This document shows positions 8,095-15,603 of a stretch of 64,000 nucleotides of DNA, piece after piece. Position 1 is the first letter of the stretch, and the number at the start of each line of letters is the position of its first letter. Under the pieces are notes generated by a model that did no database searches, was not told the origin of the DNA, and was given only the letters and a program-made list of their open reading frames with translations. The DNA comes from Streptomyces olivochromogenes (lineage in GTDB: Bacteria; Actinomycetota; Actinomycetes; Streptomycetales; Streptomycetaceae), in assembly GCF_021538895.1 (NCBI RefSeq), contig NZ_JADDRL010000023.1, forward strand, positions 1-64,000, in the 5' to 3' direction. The translations under genes were made by a program, and so were the position numbers.

Positions 8095-8805
8095 TCAGCG
8101 GTAACCGGTGATCGGCCGGCGGTCGTAGCACACGGAGTCCGGGGCCGCGCTCGCGCCCTGTCGGCCCCTGATGTCCACGCGCGCGCCGAGCTTGATGGCG
8201 TCGTAGACCCGCTTCCCGTCTTTGCGTGAGAGAGCGATGGCGCCGTGGACGCTGGCCGTGGCCGAGATGTCGATCTCGGGGGGATTGAGCGCGAAGAACA
8301 GGAGTCGCTCGTGGTCACTGCGGTCCGTGAACGTGACGGCCCACCGCCTGTCGTCCGTGTACTCGTCGAACTTGCCGCCCTTGGCGGGGGGCATGGTCAG
8401 GGTGGCGTACTTGGCGCTGACGGTGACCGTCGTCTCGCCGATCGGGCACGTTGCCCGCGGTGTGCCGATGGCGAACTTCCTGCCTTCGATGGTCAGTGAG
8501 TGGGCGTCCAGGTCGACCGTGACCCGCTGGACCGGCGCCGGGGACGGGTGGGGCACGGACGTCGCAGGGGATGCGGTCGGCTTGCTGGGGGAAGCGATCG
8601 CACCGGAGGTGACGGCGATGAGGGCCGCTGCCGCCAGCGCGGAGGTGGAGAGCAGAGCGCGTCGGCCGCGGCGGCGGCGGCGCGCCTGGCTCCTCACCTG
8701 TGCGCCCGTGGCCGGGGCCGGGGCCGCGCTGTGTGCGGCCAGGCCGATCAGCCGAGCGGACAGTTCCGTCTCTGTCAGAAGTCGCGGTGGCGGCTGGTCA
8801 GACAC
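8095..8805 (-). CDS. membrane protein with inactive L,D-transpeptidase-like domain, putative anti-sigma factor
   Basis: 236-aa single-pass protein: N-terminal cytoplasmic part (1-48) rich in arginine just before a membrane helix (about 50-71), then a Pro/Ser linker and an extracytoplasmic domain (92-236). That domain reads like a YkuD L,D-transpeptidase: it opens VTVDLDAHSLTI and ends HGAIALSRKDGKRVYDAIKLG, where active enzymes have H-G-C. The catalytic cysteine is alanine (A189), so it should be catalytically dead. Cys120 and Cys226 could form a disulfide. The gene overlaps the upstream ECF sigma gene by 8 bp, the usual arrangement of sigma and anti-sigma pairs. The anti-sigma role and wall sensing are inferred; no zinc HxxxCxxC anti-sigma motif is seen. 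Confidence 0.7.
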   Translation of the reverse strand: MSDQPPPRLLTETELSARLIGLAAHSAAPAPATGAQVRSQARRRRRGRRALLSTSALAAAALIAVTSGAIASPSKPTASPATSVPHPSPAPVQRVTVDLDAHSLTIEGRKFAIGTPRATCPIGETTVTVSAKYATLTMPPAKGGKFDEYTDDRRWAVTFTDRSDHERLLFFALNPPEIDISATASVHGAIALSRKDGKRVYDAIKLGARVDIRGRQGASAAPDSVCYDRRPITGYR

Positions 8806-9304
8806 AGGCTTCCTCCGTCGGGTGGGTTTCCTCGCTCGCCAGGTGAGCGGCCAGTGCGGTACGGCCGCGTGACAGTCGTGCCTTGACGGTGCCGACGGCC
8901 GCGCCGGTCTCGGCGGCTATCTGCTCCACGCTCAGATCGCACAGGTGATGCAGCACTATCGCGGTCCGCTGGGCTTCGGGCAGGCACCGCAGAGCGGTGA
9001 CCAGCGCCACGTGGTCGGGGCTCGGTTCGGGCACAGACCGAGGTGCGGACTCGCCCCTCACCAGCTCCCACCAGTGGCGCGCCCGCCGCCAGCGGCTCAT
9101 CGCCAGACGGTGTGCCACCGTACGGATCCATGCCTCGGGAGCCCGGTCACCGTTCAGGACGGACGAACGCCGGTCCCAGGCGCGTACGAACGCCTCCTGG
9201 ACCACGTCCTGGGATTCGGCGTAGTCGCCCGTCAGGGCATAGAGCTGGCCGACCAGACGCGGGTAGGCGGCCGCGTAGAAGAGGTCGAACTCGTCCTCGG
9301 TCAC
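8798..9304 (-). CDS. ECF-family RNA polymerase sigma factor, SigE-type
   Basis: 168-aa ECF sigma factor that would redirect RNA polymerase to an envelope or stress regulon. Region 2 is at residues 6-75 (GDYAESQDVVQEAFVRAWDR, then W..TVAHRLAMSRWRRA) and region 4 at 105-155 (LPEAQRTAIVLHHLCDLSVEQIAAETG, VGTVKARLSRGR). It is short, with no extra C-terminal domain. It overlaps the pseudo-transpeptidase gene by 8 bp and lies 58 bp downstream of the true L,D-transpeptidase gene on the same strand, so the three may form one envelope-stress operon. The ATG start is supported by region 2 beginning immediately. Confidence 0.9.
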   Translation of the reverse strand: MTEDEFDLFYAAAYPRLVGQLYALTGDYAESQDVVQEAFVRAWDRRSSVLNGDRAPEAWIRTVAHRLAMSRWRRARHWWELVRGESAPRSVPEPSPDHVALVTALRCLPEAQRTAIVLHHLCDLSVEQIAAETGAAVGTVKARLSRGRTALAAHLASEETHPTEEACV

Positions 9305-9362
9305 CGTGTCGTGCTCTCTCTCACGGCGTGGGACGCGCCGCGTACGGTCGGTGCGGTGGGGG

Positions 9363-10373
9363 TCATGCGGTCTTGGTCTCCCCGGCGGCGCTCTGCTCGA
9401 TCCACTGCTTCCAGGTCAGGTTCCAGTCGCCGTAGCCGTTGCCGGTGGCGACGGGGTCCTTGTTCGACCCGGTGACCTTGATGACGTCACCGACGATGAC
9501 CTGGTCGTAGAAACGCTTGGCGGTGCCGTCGGTGGCGAGGCCGACACAGCCGTGGGTGACGTTACTGTGTCCGGCCGCCGTGTCCGCGTGCGGGTTCTGG
9601 TGCACGTAGGTCCCCGACGTCGTCAGGTGCACGGCCCAGTAGTAGTCGCCGTTGTAGGCGTCGCCCAGGCCGACGGTACGGGAGTCCATGCGCACCTTCG
9701 ACGCCTTGTCCATGACGACCATCGTCCCGTTCCAGGTGTCCGTCCCCGGCGCCCCGGTGGTCACCGGGATGCTCTTCGTCGTCCCGCCGGTGCGGACGGT
9801 CATCGTGTGCGTCTTCGCGTCGACCGTGGCGACCAGCGACCTGCCGATGGTGAACTGGCGCACGCCGTGCGAGCCGACGCGGAGGGTGACCTTGGTGCCG
9901 GGCTGCCAGTAGGCGGAGTTGGGGCGGAAGTCGACACGCTGCCCGTCCAGGAGGTTGCGGTCCTTCACCCAGCTCCACGCGCCGCTCGTGCCGGACGAGG
10001 TCTGCACGCGCAGCCAGCTCTCCACGGCCTTGCGATCGGCGGCGGAAACCGGCCGGGGGAAGGTGACCGATATCGGCATGCCCACACCGACCGTCTGCCG
10101 GTCGGATATGTTCACCCGCGCCTGCGCGAGCTCGGCAGGCTCCGGCATGGACGGAGCCGGACGCTCGGACTTCTTGTCCGTGCCATCGCCGTTTCGGCCC
10201 TTGGCTTTCGCCCCCGCCGCGGCTGAGGCCCGGCCATCCGGTGCGTCGGCGGCCGCCCGTACGCCCAAACCCCCGTCCGCCGAGCAGCCGACGGCCGAGA
10301 GCAGAGCGGTGCAGGCCGCGACAGCGGCACCGACACGGCCGGCGGTCCGACCGGCCGAACGGTCCAAGTACAT
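9363..10373 (-). CDS. L,D-transpeptidase lipoprotein (Ig-like plus YkuD)
   Basis: 336-aa exported enzyme that cross-links peptidoglycan 3-3 (or attaches proteins) and resists most beta-lactams except carbapenems. The signal peptide ends at the likely lipidated Cys30 (SAVGC). A disordered linker (31-80) is followed by an Ig-like domain (about 85-175) as in mycobacterial Ldt enzymes. The YkuD domain (178-300) has the complete motif with H258, H274 and nucleophile Cys276 in THGCVGLA. The C-terminal tail WNLTWKQWIEQ is Trp-rich. It lies upstream of the ECF sigma/pseudo-transpeptidase pair and is divergent from the beta-lactamase. Confidence 0.93.
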   Translation of the reverse strand: MYLDRSAGRTAGRVGAAVAACTALLSAVGCSADGGLGVRAAADAPDGRASAAAGAKAKGRNGDGTDKKSERPAPSMPEPAELAQARVNISDRQTVGVGMPISVTFPRPVSAADRKAVESWLRVQTSSGTSGAWSWVKDRNLLDGQRVDFRPNSAYWQPGTKVTLRVGSHGVRQFTIGRSLVATVDAKTHTMTVRTGGTTKSIPVTTGAPGTDTWNGTMVVMDKASKVRMDSRTVGLGDAYNGDYYWAVHLTTSGTYVHQNPHADTAAGHSNVTHGCVGLATDGTAKRFYDQVIVGDVIKVTGSNKDPVATGNGYGDWNLTWKQWIEQSAAGETKTA

Positions 10374-10543
10374 GAAATCCCCCTGGTTAGGTGCGGTTAT
10401 CGCCTCCTATACGCATGGGCTCGGGGCGAGGTTGCATCGGAACCGAACGATTCTTCGGGAACAAAAGCCTCCCCGGCGCCCAAGTGGAACCAAATGATCC
10501 ACGAAGACGTTCTTCACCTTTGAGATCCTGGCCGGACGAGAGG
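10374..10543. promoter_or_regulatory. intergenic region between L,D-transpeptidase and beta-lactamase genes
   Basis: 170 bp between divergent starts; it must hold promoters for both genes. No BlaI-type palindrome could be recognised by eye. The sequence is open in the beta-lactamase frame, so a longer N-terminus is formally possible but would displace the signal peptide. Confidence 0.4.
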
Positions 10544-11470
10544 ATGACCTTGGACACCGCACGAAACCCCATGTCCCGGCGCTGGGTGCTCACTTGGGGA
10601 GCCGGCGCGGCACTGGCTACTACCCTGCCTGCGAGCGGAAGCGCCTACGCATCGACGCCGGATGGCAACAGTGAGACCGTGCGCCGGCTGAAGGATCTTG
10701 AGCAGCGGCATTCGGCCCGACTGGGTGTCTACGCCCGCAACACCGCCACCGGCCGGATGGTGCAGTACCGCGCACACGAACGTTTCCCCATGTGCTCGGT
10801 CTTCAAGACGCTGGCCGTCGCAGCCGTTCTGCGCGACCTCGACCGCAACGGGGAGTTCCTGGCCAGGCGCATCCGATACACCGACGCGGACGTCACGGAC
10901 TCGGGCTACGCACCGATCACCGGCAAGCCGGAGAACCTCGCCGACGGCATGACCGTGGCCGACCTCTGCGCCGCGGCAATCCGCTACAGCGACAATGCCG
11001 CGGCGAATCTCCTGCTCCGGGAACTGGGAGGACCGACCGCGATCACCCGGTTCAGCCGCTCGATCGGGGACAGGACCACGCGGCTCAACCGGTGGGAGCC
11101 CGATCTGAACTCCGCCGAACCCTGGCGCGTGACGGATACGACCACCCCGAGCGCCATCGGGCACACCTACGCGCGCCTGGCGCTCGGCACCGTACTCGTC
11201 CCCGAGGACCGCGAGCGGCTCACCGACTGGCTGCTGGCCAACACCACGGGCGGGGAGAAACTGCGAGCCGGCCTGCCCGCCGACTGGACCGTCGCGGACA
11301 AAACGGGAAGCGGCAAGTACGGGACCAGCCACGACGTGGGCATCACCTGGCCCCCTGGACACGCCCCCATCGTCATGACGGTCCTCACCACAAAACACCA
11401 GCCCGACGCCGCACCCGACAGCCCCCTGATTGCCGAGACCGCCGCACTACTGGCCAGAGCGCTCACCTGA
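10544..11470 (+). CDS. class A serine beta-lactamase, Tat-exported
   Basis: 308-aa secreted enzyme hydrolysing beta-lactams. All class A motifs are present: S85-V-F-K88 (SxxK), S149-D-N151 (SDN), E185-P-D-L-N (general-base Glu, ExxLN) and K253-T-G (KTG). The N-terminus has an RR-W motif (SRRWVL, 11-16) followed by a hydrophobic stretch, a typical Tat signal, as in other Streptomyces beta-lactamases. The ATG at 10544 is preferred; ATG 10571 would still keep the twin arginine. It is divergent from the L,D-transpeptidase, giving a small cell-wall defence cluster. No BlaI/BlaR-type regulator is adjacent. Confidence 0.93.
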   Translation: MTLDTARNPMSRRWVLTWGAGAALATTLPASGSAYASTPDGNSETVRRLKDLEQRHSARLGVYARNTATGRMVQYRAHERFPMCSVFKTLAVAAVLRDLDRNGEFLARRIRYTDADVTDSGYAPITGKPENLADGMTVADLCAAAIRYSDNAAANLLLRELGGPTAITRFSRSIGDRTTRLNRWEPDLNSAEPWRVTDTTTPSAIGHTYARLALGTVLVPEDRERLTDWLLANTTGGEKLRAGLPADWTVADKTGSGKYGTSHDVGITWPPGHAPIVMTVLTTKHQPDAAPDSPLIAETAALLARALT

Positions 11471-11527
11471 CCACCCGTCGCCGACCGGGGGCGGGCCTGT
11501 CCACCGCCTCGTGCTCCGGGATACGGG

Positions 11528-11544
11528 TAGCGTCGGCGCGTATG
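11528..11544 (+). promoter_or_regulatory. leaderless promoter of Phd-like gene
   Basis: The -10 box TAGCGT (11528-11533) lies 8 nt before the ATG at 11542, with no Shine-Dalgarno. Transcription should start at or next to the ATG. Confidence 0.55.
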
Positions 11545-11949
11545 GACGTTGAACTGATAGAAGGTGCGCCTGAGTTCGGGCGCCTGATCGCCCAGGTCGA
11601 GGAGACCGGCGAGCGCGTCCGGCTCACCGCGGACGGCGAGCCGACGGGAGTGCTGTTGCCGGCGGCCGAACTGGCGGCACTGGAGTACTGGGCCGCACGT
11701 CACCACAAGGGCGCGCGGCCGCAGGAGGAGCCGGCGGACGAGTACCCGCCGGGGCCGACGGCGTTCGGACCCTACATCGGCTACCGCCACCCGCACGGCG
11801 GGATGACGCTCACTCGGGGCCGGGTTGTCGTGGCCGAGCTGCGTGACGCCGATACGGTGGCGTGGCTGGAAAAGCAGGCGATGTACGGGCGACAGGGGTA
11901 CATGGGGCCGAAGCGCTTGGCGGCGTTCGCCGAGTTCCTCGCCCGCTAG
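11542..11949 (+). CDS. Phd/YefM-type antitoxin-fold protein without adjacent toxin
   Basis: 135-aa protein. Residues 1-55 read like the Phd/YefM antitoxin DNA-binding domain (FGRLIAQVEETGERVRLTADG, then GVLLPAAELAAL). The second half (about 70-135) is not a standard toxin-binding tail and contains FGPYIGYRHPHGG and a C-terminal helix. No RelE/Doc/PIN-type toxin gene follows; the next gene is a GNAT acetyltransferase. It could be a solitary transcriptional regulator or an antitoxin whose toxin is elsewhere. The start at 11542 is chosen because the homology begins there and a leaderless promoter precedes it. Confidence 0.7.
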   Translation: MDVELIEGAPEFGRLIAQVEETGERVRLTADGEPTGVLLPAAELAALEYWAARHHKGARPQEEPADEYPPGPTAFGPYIGYRHPHGGMTLTRGRVVVAELRDADTVAWLEKQAMYGRQGYMGPKRLAAFAEFLAR

Positions 11950-12016
11950 ACGCCGGTCGGCGACGAGCACTGAGCAACGTAGCCGCGGACCTTGCGGCGC
12001 ATGTTCATGGAGCGGG

Positions 12017-12033
12017 TAGCGTCAGGGCCCATG
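12017..12033 (+). promoter_or_regulatory. leaderless promoter of GNAT gene
   Basis: TAGCGT (12017-12022), then 8 nt, then ATG at 12031. The hexamer and spacing are the same as for the preceding Phd-like gene. Confidence 0.55.
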
Positions 12034-12555
12034 AGCACCGATTTGCCGACCCTGTACGGACGGCGGGGCGTCGTTCTGCGGCCCGCCGAGGAGCGGGACG
12101 TCGCGGCGCTGGCAGCGATCCGGGCCATGCCGGAGGTACGCCGGTGGTGGCGGGGCGGCCCCGACCTGGCCGCCGAGGTGACCGCGGACCTCGCCGACGC
12201 GGACACCCAGGTCTTTGCAGTGGAGTACGAGGGTCGGGTGGTCGGGCAGATCCAGTGGTACGCCGAACAGGACCCGGAATACCGGCACGCGGGCATCGAC
12301 GTCTACCTCGACCCGGCCGTGCACGGGCGGGGCCTCGGGACGGACGCCGTCCGCACCCTGGCCCACCACCTGATCGAGGACCACGGCCACCACCGCCTCG
12401 TCATCGACCCGGCGGCCGACAACACGTCGGCCATCGCCTGCTACCGCCGGGTGGGGTTCCGGACGGTCGGCGTCATGCGGGCCTACGAGCGTGGCACGGA
12501 CGGGAGTTGGCACGACGGCCTGTTGATGGACCTGCTCGCCGCCGACCTCACCTGA
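12031..12555 (+). CDS. GNAT acetyltransferase, aminoglycoside 6'-N-acetyltransferase-like
   Basis: 174-aa acetyl-CoA-dependent acetyltransferase. The acetyl-CoA loop is GRGLGTDAVRTL (about 97-108), followed by the conserved DPAADNTSAIACYRRVGF segment and a C-terminal MRAYERG..WHDGLLMDLL. This pattern matches actinobacterial AAC(6')-type proteins, which acetylate aminoglycosides. An Asp/Trp-rich N-terminal part (RRWWRGGPDLAAEVTADLAD) fits the same subgroup. Activity on a drug is not proven by sequence. A hairpin terminator follows at 12636. Confidence 0.85.
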   Translation: MSTDLPTLYGRRGVVLRPAEERDVAALAAIRAMPEVRRWWRGGPDLAAEVTADLADADTQVFAVEYEGRVVGQIQWYAEQDPEYRHAGIDVYLDPAVHGRGLGTDAVRTLAHHLIEDHGHHRLVIDPAADNTSAIACYRRVGFRTVGVMRAYERGTDGSWHDGLLMDLLAADLT

Positions 12556-12635
12556 CACCGCATCCACACCGGTCCTCATTTCGCACGGCCCCTCGCCCAG
12601 CGAGCTGGTACTCCCCCGGAGGACGAGGATGTGCG

Positions 12636-12668
12636 GCGCCCCGCCGCCGGATGTCCGGGGCGGGGCGC
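12636..12668. terminator. hairpin terminator
   Basis: Stem GCGCCCCGCC / GGCGGGGCGC (10 bp) with an inner CCGG/CCGG extension. It separates the plus-strand GNAT gene from the convergent minus-strand secreted protein. Confidence 0.75.
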
Positions 12669-12727
12669 TGTCGGGGCCGTGAGGCCGGGCGCGAGGCTAT
12701 GCGGCCTTCAGGCGGCCAAAGGGCACG

Positions 12728-13093
12728 TCAGGCTGAGGCGCAGATGGCGTAGACGCTGATGCCGACGCTGCTGTAGCCGTCCTGCCGACCAAGCGCGATC
12801 CAACCGGCGCCGTCGGGGGTGGGGAAGGTACCCACCAGAACCGCGCCGTTGCCCTGGGCTTCCGCGCCGCCGCCGATGGCTCGCTTGCCCGACGGGCAGT
12901 AGACGGTCCGCCGCTGGAAGTTCGGGACGTTCGCGTTGGGAAGCGTGACGATCTGGTAGCCCGCGACGGCCGCGCGGGCCTGTGCGGGCTTGTGAGCGGG
13001 AACGTGCTCGGCGGACGCCTGGGCGGCCCAGCCTGCTCCGGCAGCAAGGGTGAGTGCCAGTGCTCCGGCGGTGAGGGCCGTCATTGCTCGCAT
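12728..13093 (-). CDS. small secreted protein, CPSGKRAIGGGA family
   Basis: 121-aa protein with a Sec signal peptide (hydrophobic from residue 5, cleavage near AQASA). The mature part has the actinobacterial pattern T-V-x-C-P-S-G-K-R-A-I-G-G-G-A at about residues 66-80 and a second cysteine in YAICASA near the end, so one disulfide is likely. The same motif is known from surface and collagen-like or phage-fibre-type proteins; the function is unknown. The ATG at 13091-13093 is preferred to upstream starts because AGGAGG lies 7 nt before it and the signal peptide then starts at residue 1. Confidence 0.75.
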   Translation of the reverse strand: MRAMTALTAGALALTLAAGAGWAAQASAEHVPAHKPAQARAAVAGYQIVTLPNANVPNFQRRTVYCPSGKRAIGGGAEAQGNGAVLVGTFPTPDGAGWIALGRQDGYSSVGISVYAICASA

Positions 13094-13756
13094 GTGTTTC
13101 CTCCTGCTGAGGCGGGACGCCTTGTGTCCCGTCGCTGAACGCAACGGTGCCGTAAGCCATCGCCGCAGGTAGGGGCACCAGTGGTCAAACTCCCTGATCG
13201 TGGGAGGCAGGAGCGCGGTGCACGAGGGAGCGCAGAACACGGCGCGGATCCACTGACAGCCGGGTCTACGTCCCCCACCGCAGCCATCCCATGCTGTCGC
13301 GCCGACCAAGCCGAAGCCCTGCCAAGGCCGGTGCCCAGCCCGCGACTTGAGCCGGGCCATTTCAACATGGGCGACGCTGTCGGCCGCACGGTCGCAGCGA
13401 ATGGCGGCTACCGGGACGTCGGCACCTGGTCATCCCCCACCAACATCACCAGGTCATGGAGTGGAGCGCCTCAAAGATCACTCACGGGACAGGTCTATCC
13501 TGAGCGGCTGCACGAAGGTAAATCCCGGACAATAATTCCGTCCACATTTTGGACCCGACATGGCCACGAATGGGCCGACACGGGATGCCTCGGCCCATTC
13601 CAACCCGGCCACTTACCGATCTATTACGCTTTCACTACCTATGCAGTCCCTCCTGGATTCTTCACCCAAGTTGGAGGACTAGCATGGTCATTGCACGAAG
13701 CGCCCCGTACGATCACAGCTTTTGACGGGTCGTCCTTCTCTTCGATGGAGGCCGCC
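13094..13756. other. 663-bp intergenic region with an 11-bp hairpin
   Basis: The region separates two divergent secreted-protein genes. The right half (about 13510-13690) is markedly AT-richer than its surroundings. It holds a perfect hairpin GAATGGGCCGA (13568-13578) / TCGGCCCATTC (13590-13600) with an 11-nt loop. No ORF with a good ribosome site or coding signature was found; long open frames through it look like GC shadows. Confidence 0.5.
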
Positions 13757-14128
13757 ATGTACGTGCATGCACGCGCATTCGTTGCAGGAGCGATGTCCGC
13801 CACGCTTCTCTCCTTCGGCGCGGGTGCGGCAATGGCTGCAACACCCCCGTCGCATCCTGCCTCGATCACGGTCAAGGCAAGCCCCACTACCGTGAAGGCC
13901 GGGAACACGGTCCGGTTCGCTGGTCGCACTTCTGGAATTCGGTCCGGAGCATCGGTGATGCTGCAGATGGACAAGAACGGAAAGTGGATTCCCCTTCACG
14001 TCAACTCCAAGGTGAAGAAGGGCAACGCGTACGCCCTTGCTACCCGAGTACACATGAAAGGAACTCAGCAATTCCGTGTCGCCTCGGGTAAGACTCACTC
14101 TTCGACCGTCAACGTGACAGTGCAGTAG
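13757..14128 (+). CDS. small secreted Ig-like/beta-sandwich protein
   Basis: 123-aa exported protein. The signal peptide runs to about AMA-A at residue 28. The rest reads like a single beta-sandwich: SITVKASPTTVKAGNTVRFAG, then SGASVMLQMDKNGKWIPL, with a final STVNVTV strand; the repeated S-P-T-T-V-K-A-G pattern is typical of bacterial Ig-like modules. ATG 13757 has GGAGG 6 nt upstream; an in-frame ATG 12 nt earlier is less well placed. A cell-surface or extracellular binding role is likely; no enzyme motif is present. Two hairpins follow directly. Confidence 0.75.
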   Translation: MYVHARAFVAGAMSATLLSFGAGAAMAATPPSHPASITVKASPTTVKAGNTVRFAGRTSGIRSGASVMLQMDKNGKWIPLHVNSKVKKGNAYALATRVHMKGTQQFRVASGKTHSSTVNVTVQ

Positions 14129-14138
14129 ACCACTTCCT

Positions 14139-14164
14139 CACCGAGGACAGGAGAGCCCTCGGTG
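14139..14164 (+). terminator. hairpin terminator 1 after Ig-like gene
   Basis: 8-bp stem CACCGAGG / CCTCGGTG with a 10-nt loop, 11 bp after the stop. Confidence 0.7.
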
Positions 14165-14167
14165 CAC

Positions 14168-14209
14168 GGCCGCCCCGCGTCAGGCAAGATTCCTCACGTC
14201 GGGGCGGCC
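14168..14209 (+). terminator. hairpin terminator 2
   Basis: 10-bp stem GGCCGCCCCG / CGGGGCGGCC enclosing 22 nt that can extend the stem with one mismatch (CGTCAGG/CCTCACG). Confidence 0.7.
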
Positions 14210-14521
14210 GCCGCCGCGTCTCACCAGAGCACGATCCATGCACCGAGATCACGAAAAACTCACGCTCCCCAGGGCCAGGCCAGAGGCATTCGTCGGCGCC
14301 ATCGCACGACGGCGGCAAGCCGACCGGAATCACCGCCGAGCAATGAGCTGCCGCCATTCGTTGGACGCTCGGCAGAGCGCAACTCCTTCAGTAATACAAG
14401 ATGGTTAGTACGGGCGGCACGACCAGCGTGCACGACGAGGGCAGACACTCGACGAGAAGATCCACCTTCTCTGACGTTTCGTGATTTACACTTTGGCCCG
14501 TCACAGAGCGTGAGGGATATT
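14210..14521. other. leader region of first collagen-like gene
   Basis: About 310 bp with no supported gene. Its last 80 bp (14442-14521) are about 83% identical to the segment before the second collagen-like gene and include the 6-bp hairpin GAGAAG (14454-14459) / CTTCTC (14466-14471). Confidence 0.6.
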
Positions 14522-14896
14522 GTGAAAAGCGTAAACGAAATTCTGCGCAAAACGCGCCGCCCCCTTGTTCTCCGCGCCGCCTTGATCACCGCGCTCGTCG
14601 CGCAGTCGGTCGCGCTCGTCGCCCAGGACTCGGAGATCGATGATCTGCGAGTACAGCACATCGACCTCCAGGGTCACCAAATCGAAGTTGGCCCATCCGG
14701 CCCACCCGGCCCTGTCGGCCCGTCCGGTCCCGTAGGCCCGGCCGGAAAGGACGGAAAGGACGGCACGGACGGGCAAGACGGAACGAACGGTATCGACGGG
14801 AGGCAAGGGAAAGACGGCAAGGACGGCAAGGACGGCACAAACGGGAAAGACGCCGTCGCTCCTCCAGCACCGGCCGAGACCAAGAGCAACGGTTGA
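14522..14896 (+). CDS. membrane-anchored collagen-like protein 1
   Basis: 124-aa protein: short Lys/Arg-rich N-terminus, one membrane helix (about 17-37, LRAALITALVAQSVALVA), a short linker (DSEIDDLRVQHIDLQGHQIEV), then about 17 Gly-X-Y triplets. The first triplets are Pro-rich (GPSGPPGPVGPSGPVGPAG) and the rest are charged GKDG/GTDG type, which favour a bacterial collagen triple helix. The tail is Ala/Pro rich. Predicted as a type II membrane protein with an extracellular collagen stalk. The GTG start has GAGGG upstream. Paralogue of the gene at 15604: N-terminus, helix and linker align residue by residue. Confidence 0.8.
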   Translation: MKSVNEILRKTRRPLVLRAALITALVAQSVALVAQDSEIDDLRVQHIDLQGHQIEVGPSGPPGPVGPSGPVGPAGKDGKDGTDGQDGTNGIDGRQGKDGKDGKDGTNGKDAVAPPAPAETKSNG

Positions 14897-15603
14897 GCCC
14901 AGGGCCACAATGCAAACGTCGAGGACGAGGCCCCCTCGGGCCGTTCCAGCGTCATGCCGGTACGTTCCACCAGCGTATGACCGGACGCGGGGATTCGCGG
15001 TCGCAGAGGGCCCTACCCGACGAATCGCGGCACCCACACGGGTGCCCCCCGGACCGGTGACCGGGCGCGCATGCCGCGCATCGGGAACGGGTCCGCTAAC
15101 TCCTCATCACGAACTCCCGGCCGGAGGGGCATGGTTGTCTTGCCGGCCGGTCAATTGGGCACCGGAGGTCTGCGGCGGTTCGCCGGAGCCGATGGCGCGC
15201 CGACATGGGACCCCGCGGGGCACAGACTCACGGCCTCGCGTGGAACTTGAGCACTCAGCCCCCAAAGCCTCCGATCTCAAGGGCGCGTTGACGGGGCGAC
15301 CCCGCCGAGCAGCGGTTCCGCGGCTTCCGCGCGCTCAGCCTGCTTCACCGTGATTCCCCCTGGATCCGGTGCTGTGGTGGTGCCAGTCGCCCCACCACCA
15401 CCGGCTTCCGCAGCGCGGTCATCGGATCGGGCCGCCCCTCGTGCCGCCGCGAACTCGGGCACCAGGGGCGGTCTCACGCGCCCGCTCGCACTTCACCCCA
15501 ATGATGTGCTCCAGGGCCTCCGTACAGACACTCCACGAGAAGGTCCAGCTTCTCCAACGCCTCGCCATCCACACTTTGGCCGTCACACAGCGTGAGGGAT
15601 AAT
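14897..15603. other. 707-bp region between collagen-like paralogues
   Basis: No gene could be supported. The last 80 bp (15525-15603) repeat the leader of the first collagen-like gene, with the hairpin GAGAAG (15537-15542) / CTTCTC (15549-15554). A short open frame ending TAA at 15600-15602, just before the GTG, is not conserved in the other copy. Confidence 0.5.

Noticed and set aside
14237..14413. 58-codon ORF in the leader of collagen-like gene 1
   Set aside because: No Shine-Dalgarno, poor codon bias, not present upstream of copy 2.
15369..15602. 77-codon plus-strand ORF ending just before the second collagen-like gene
   Set aside because: The homologous segment before the first copy has an in-frame stop and an indel, so this frame is not conserved.
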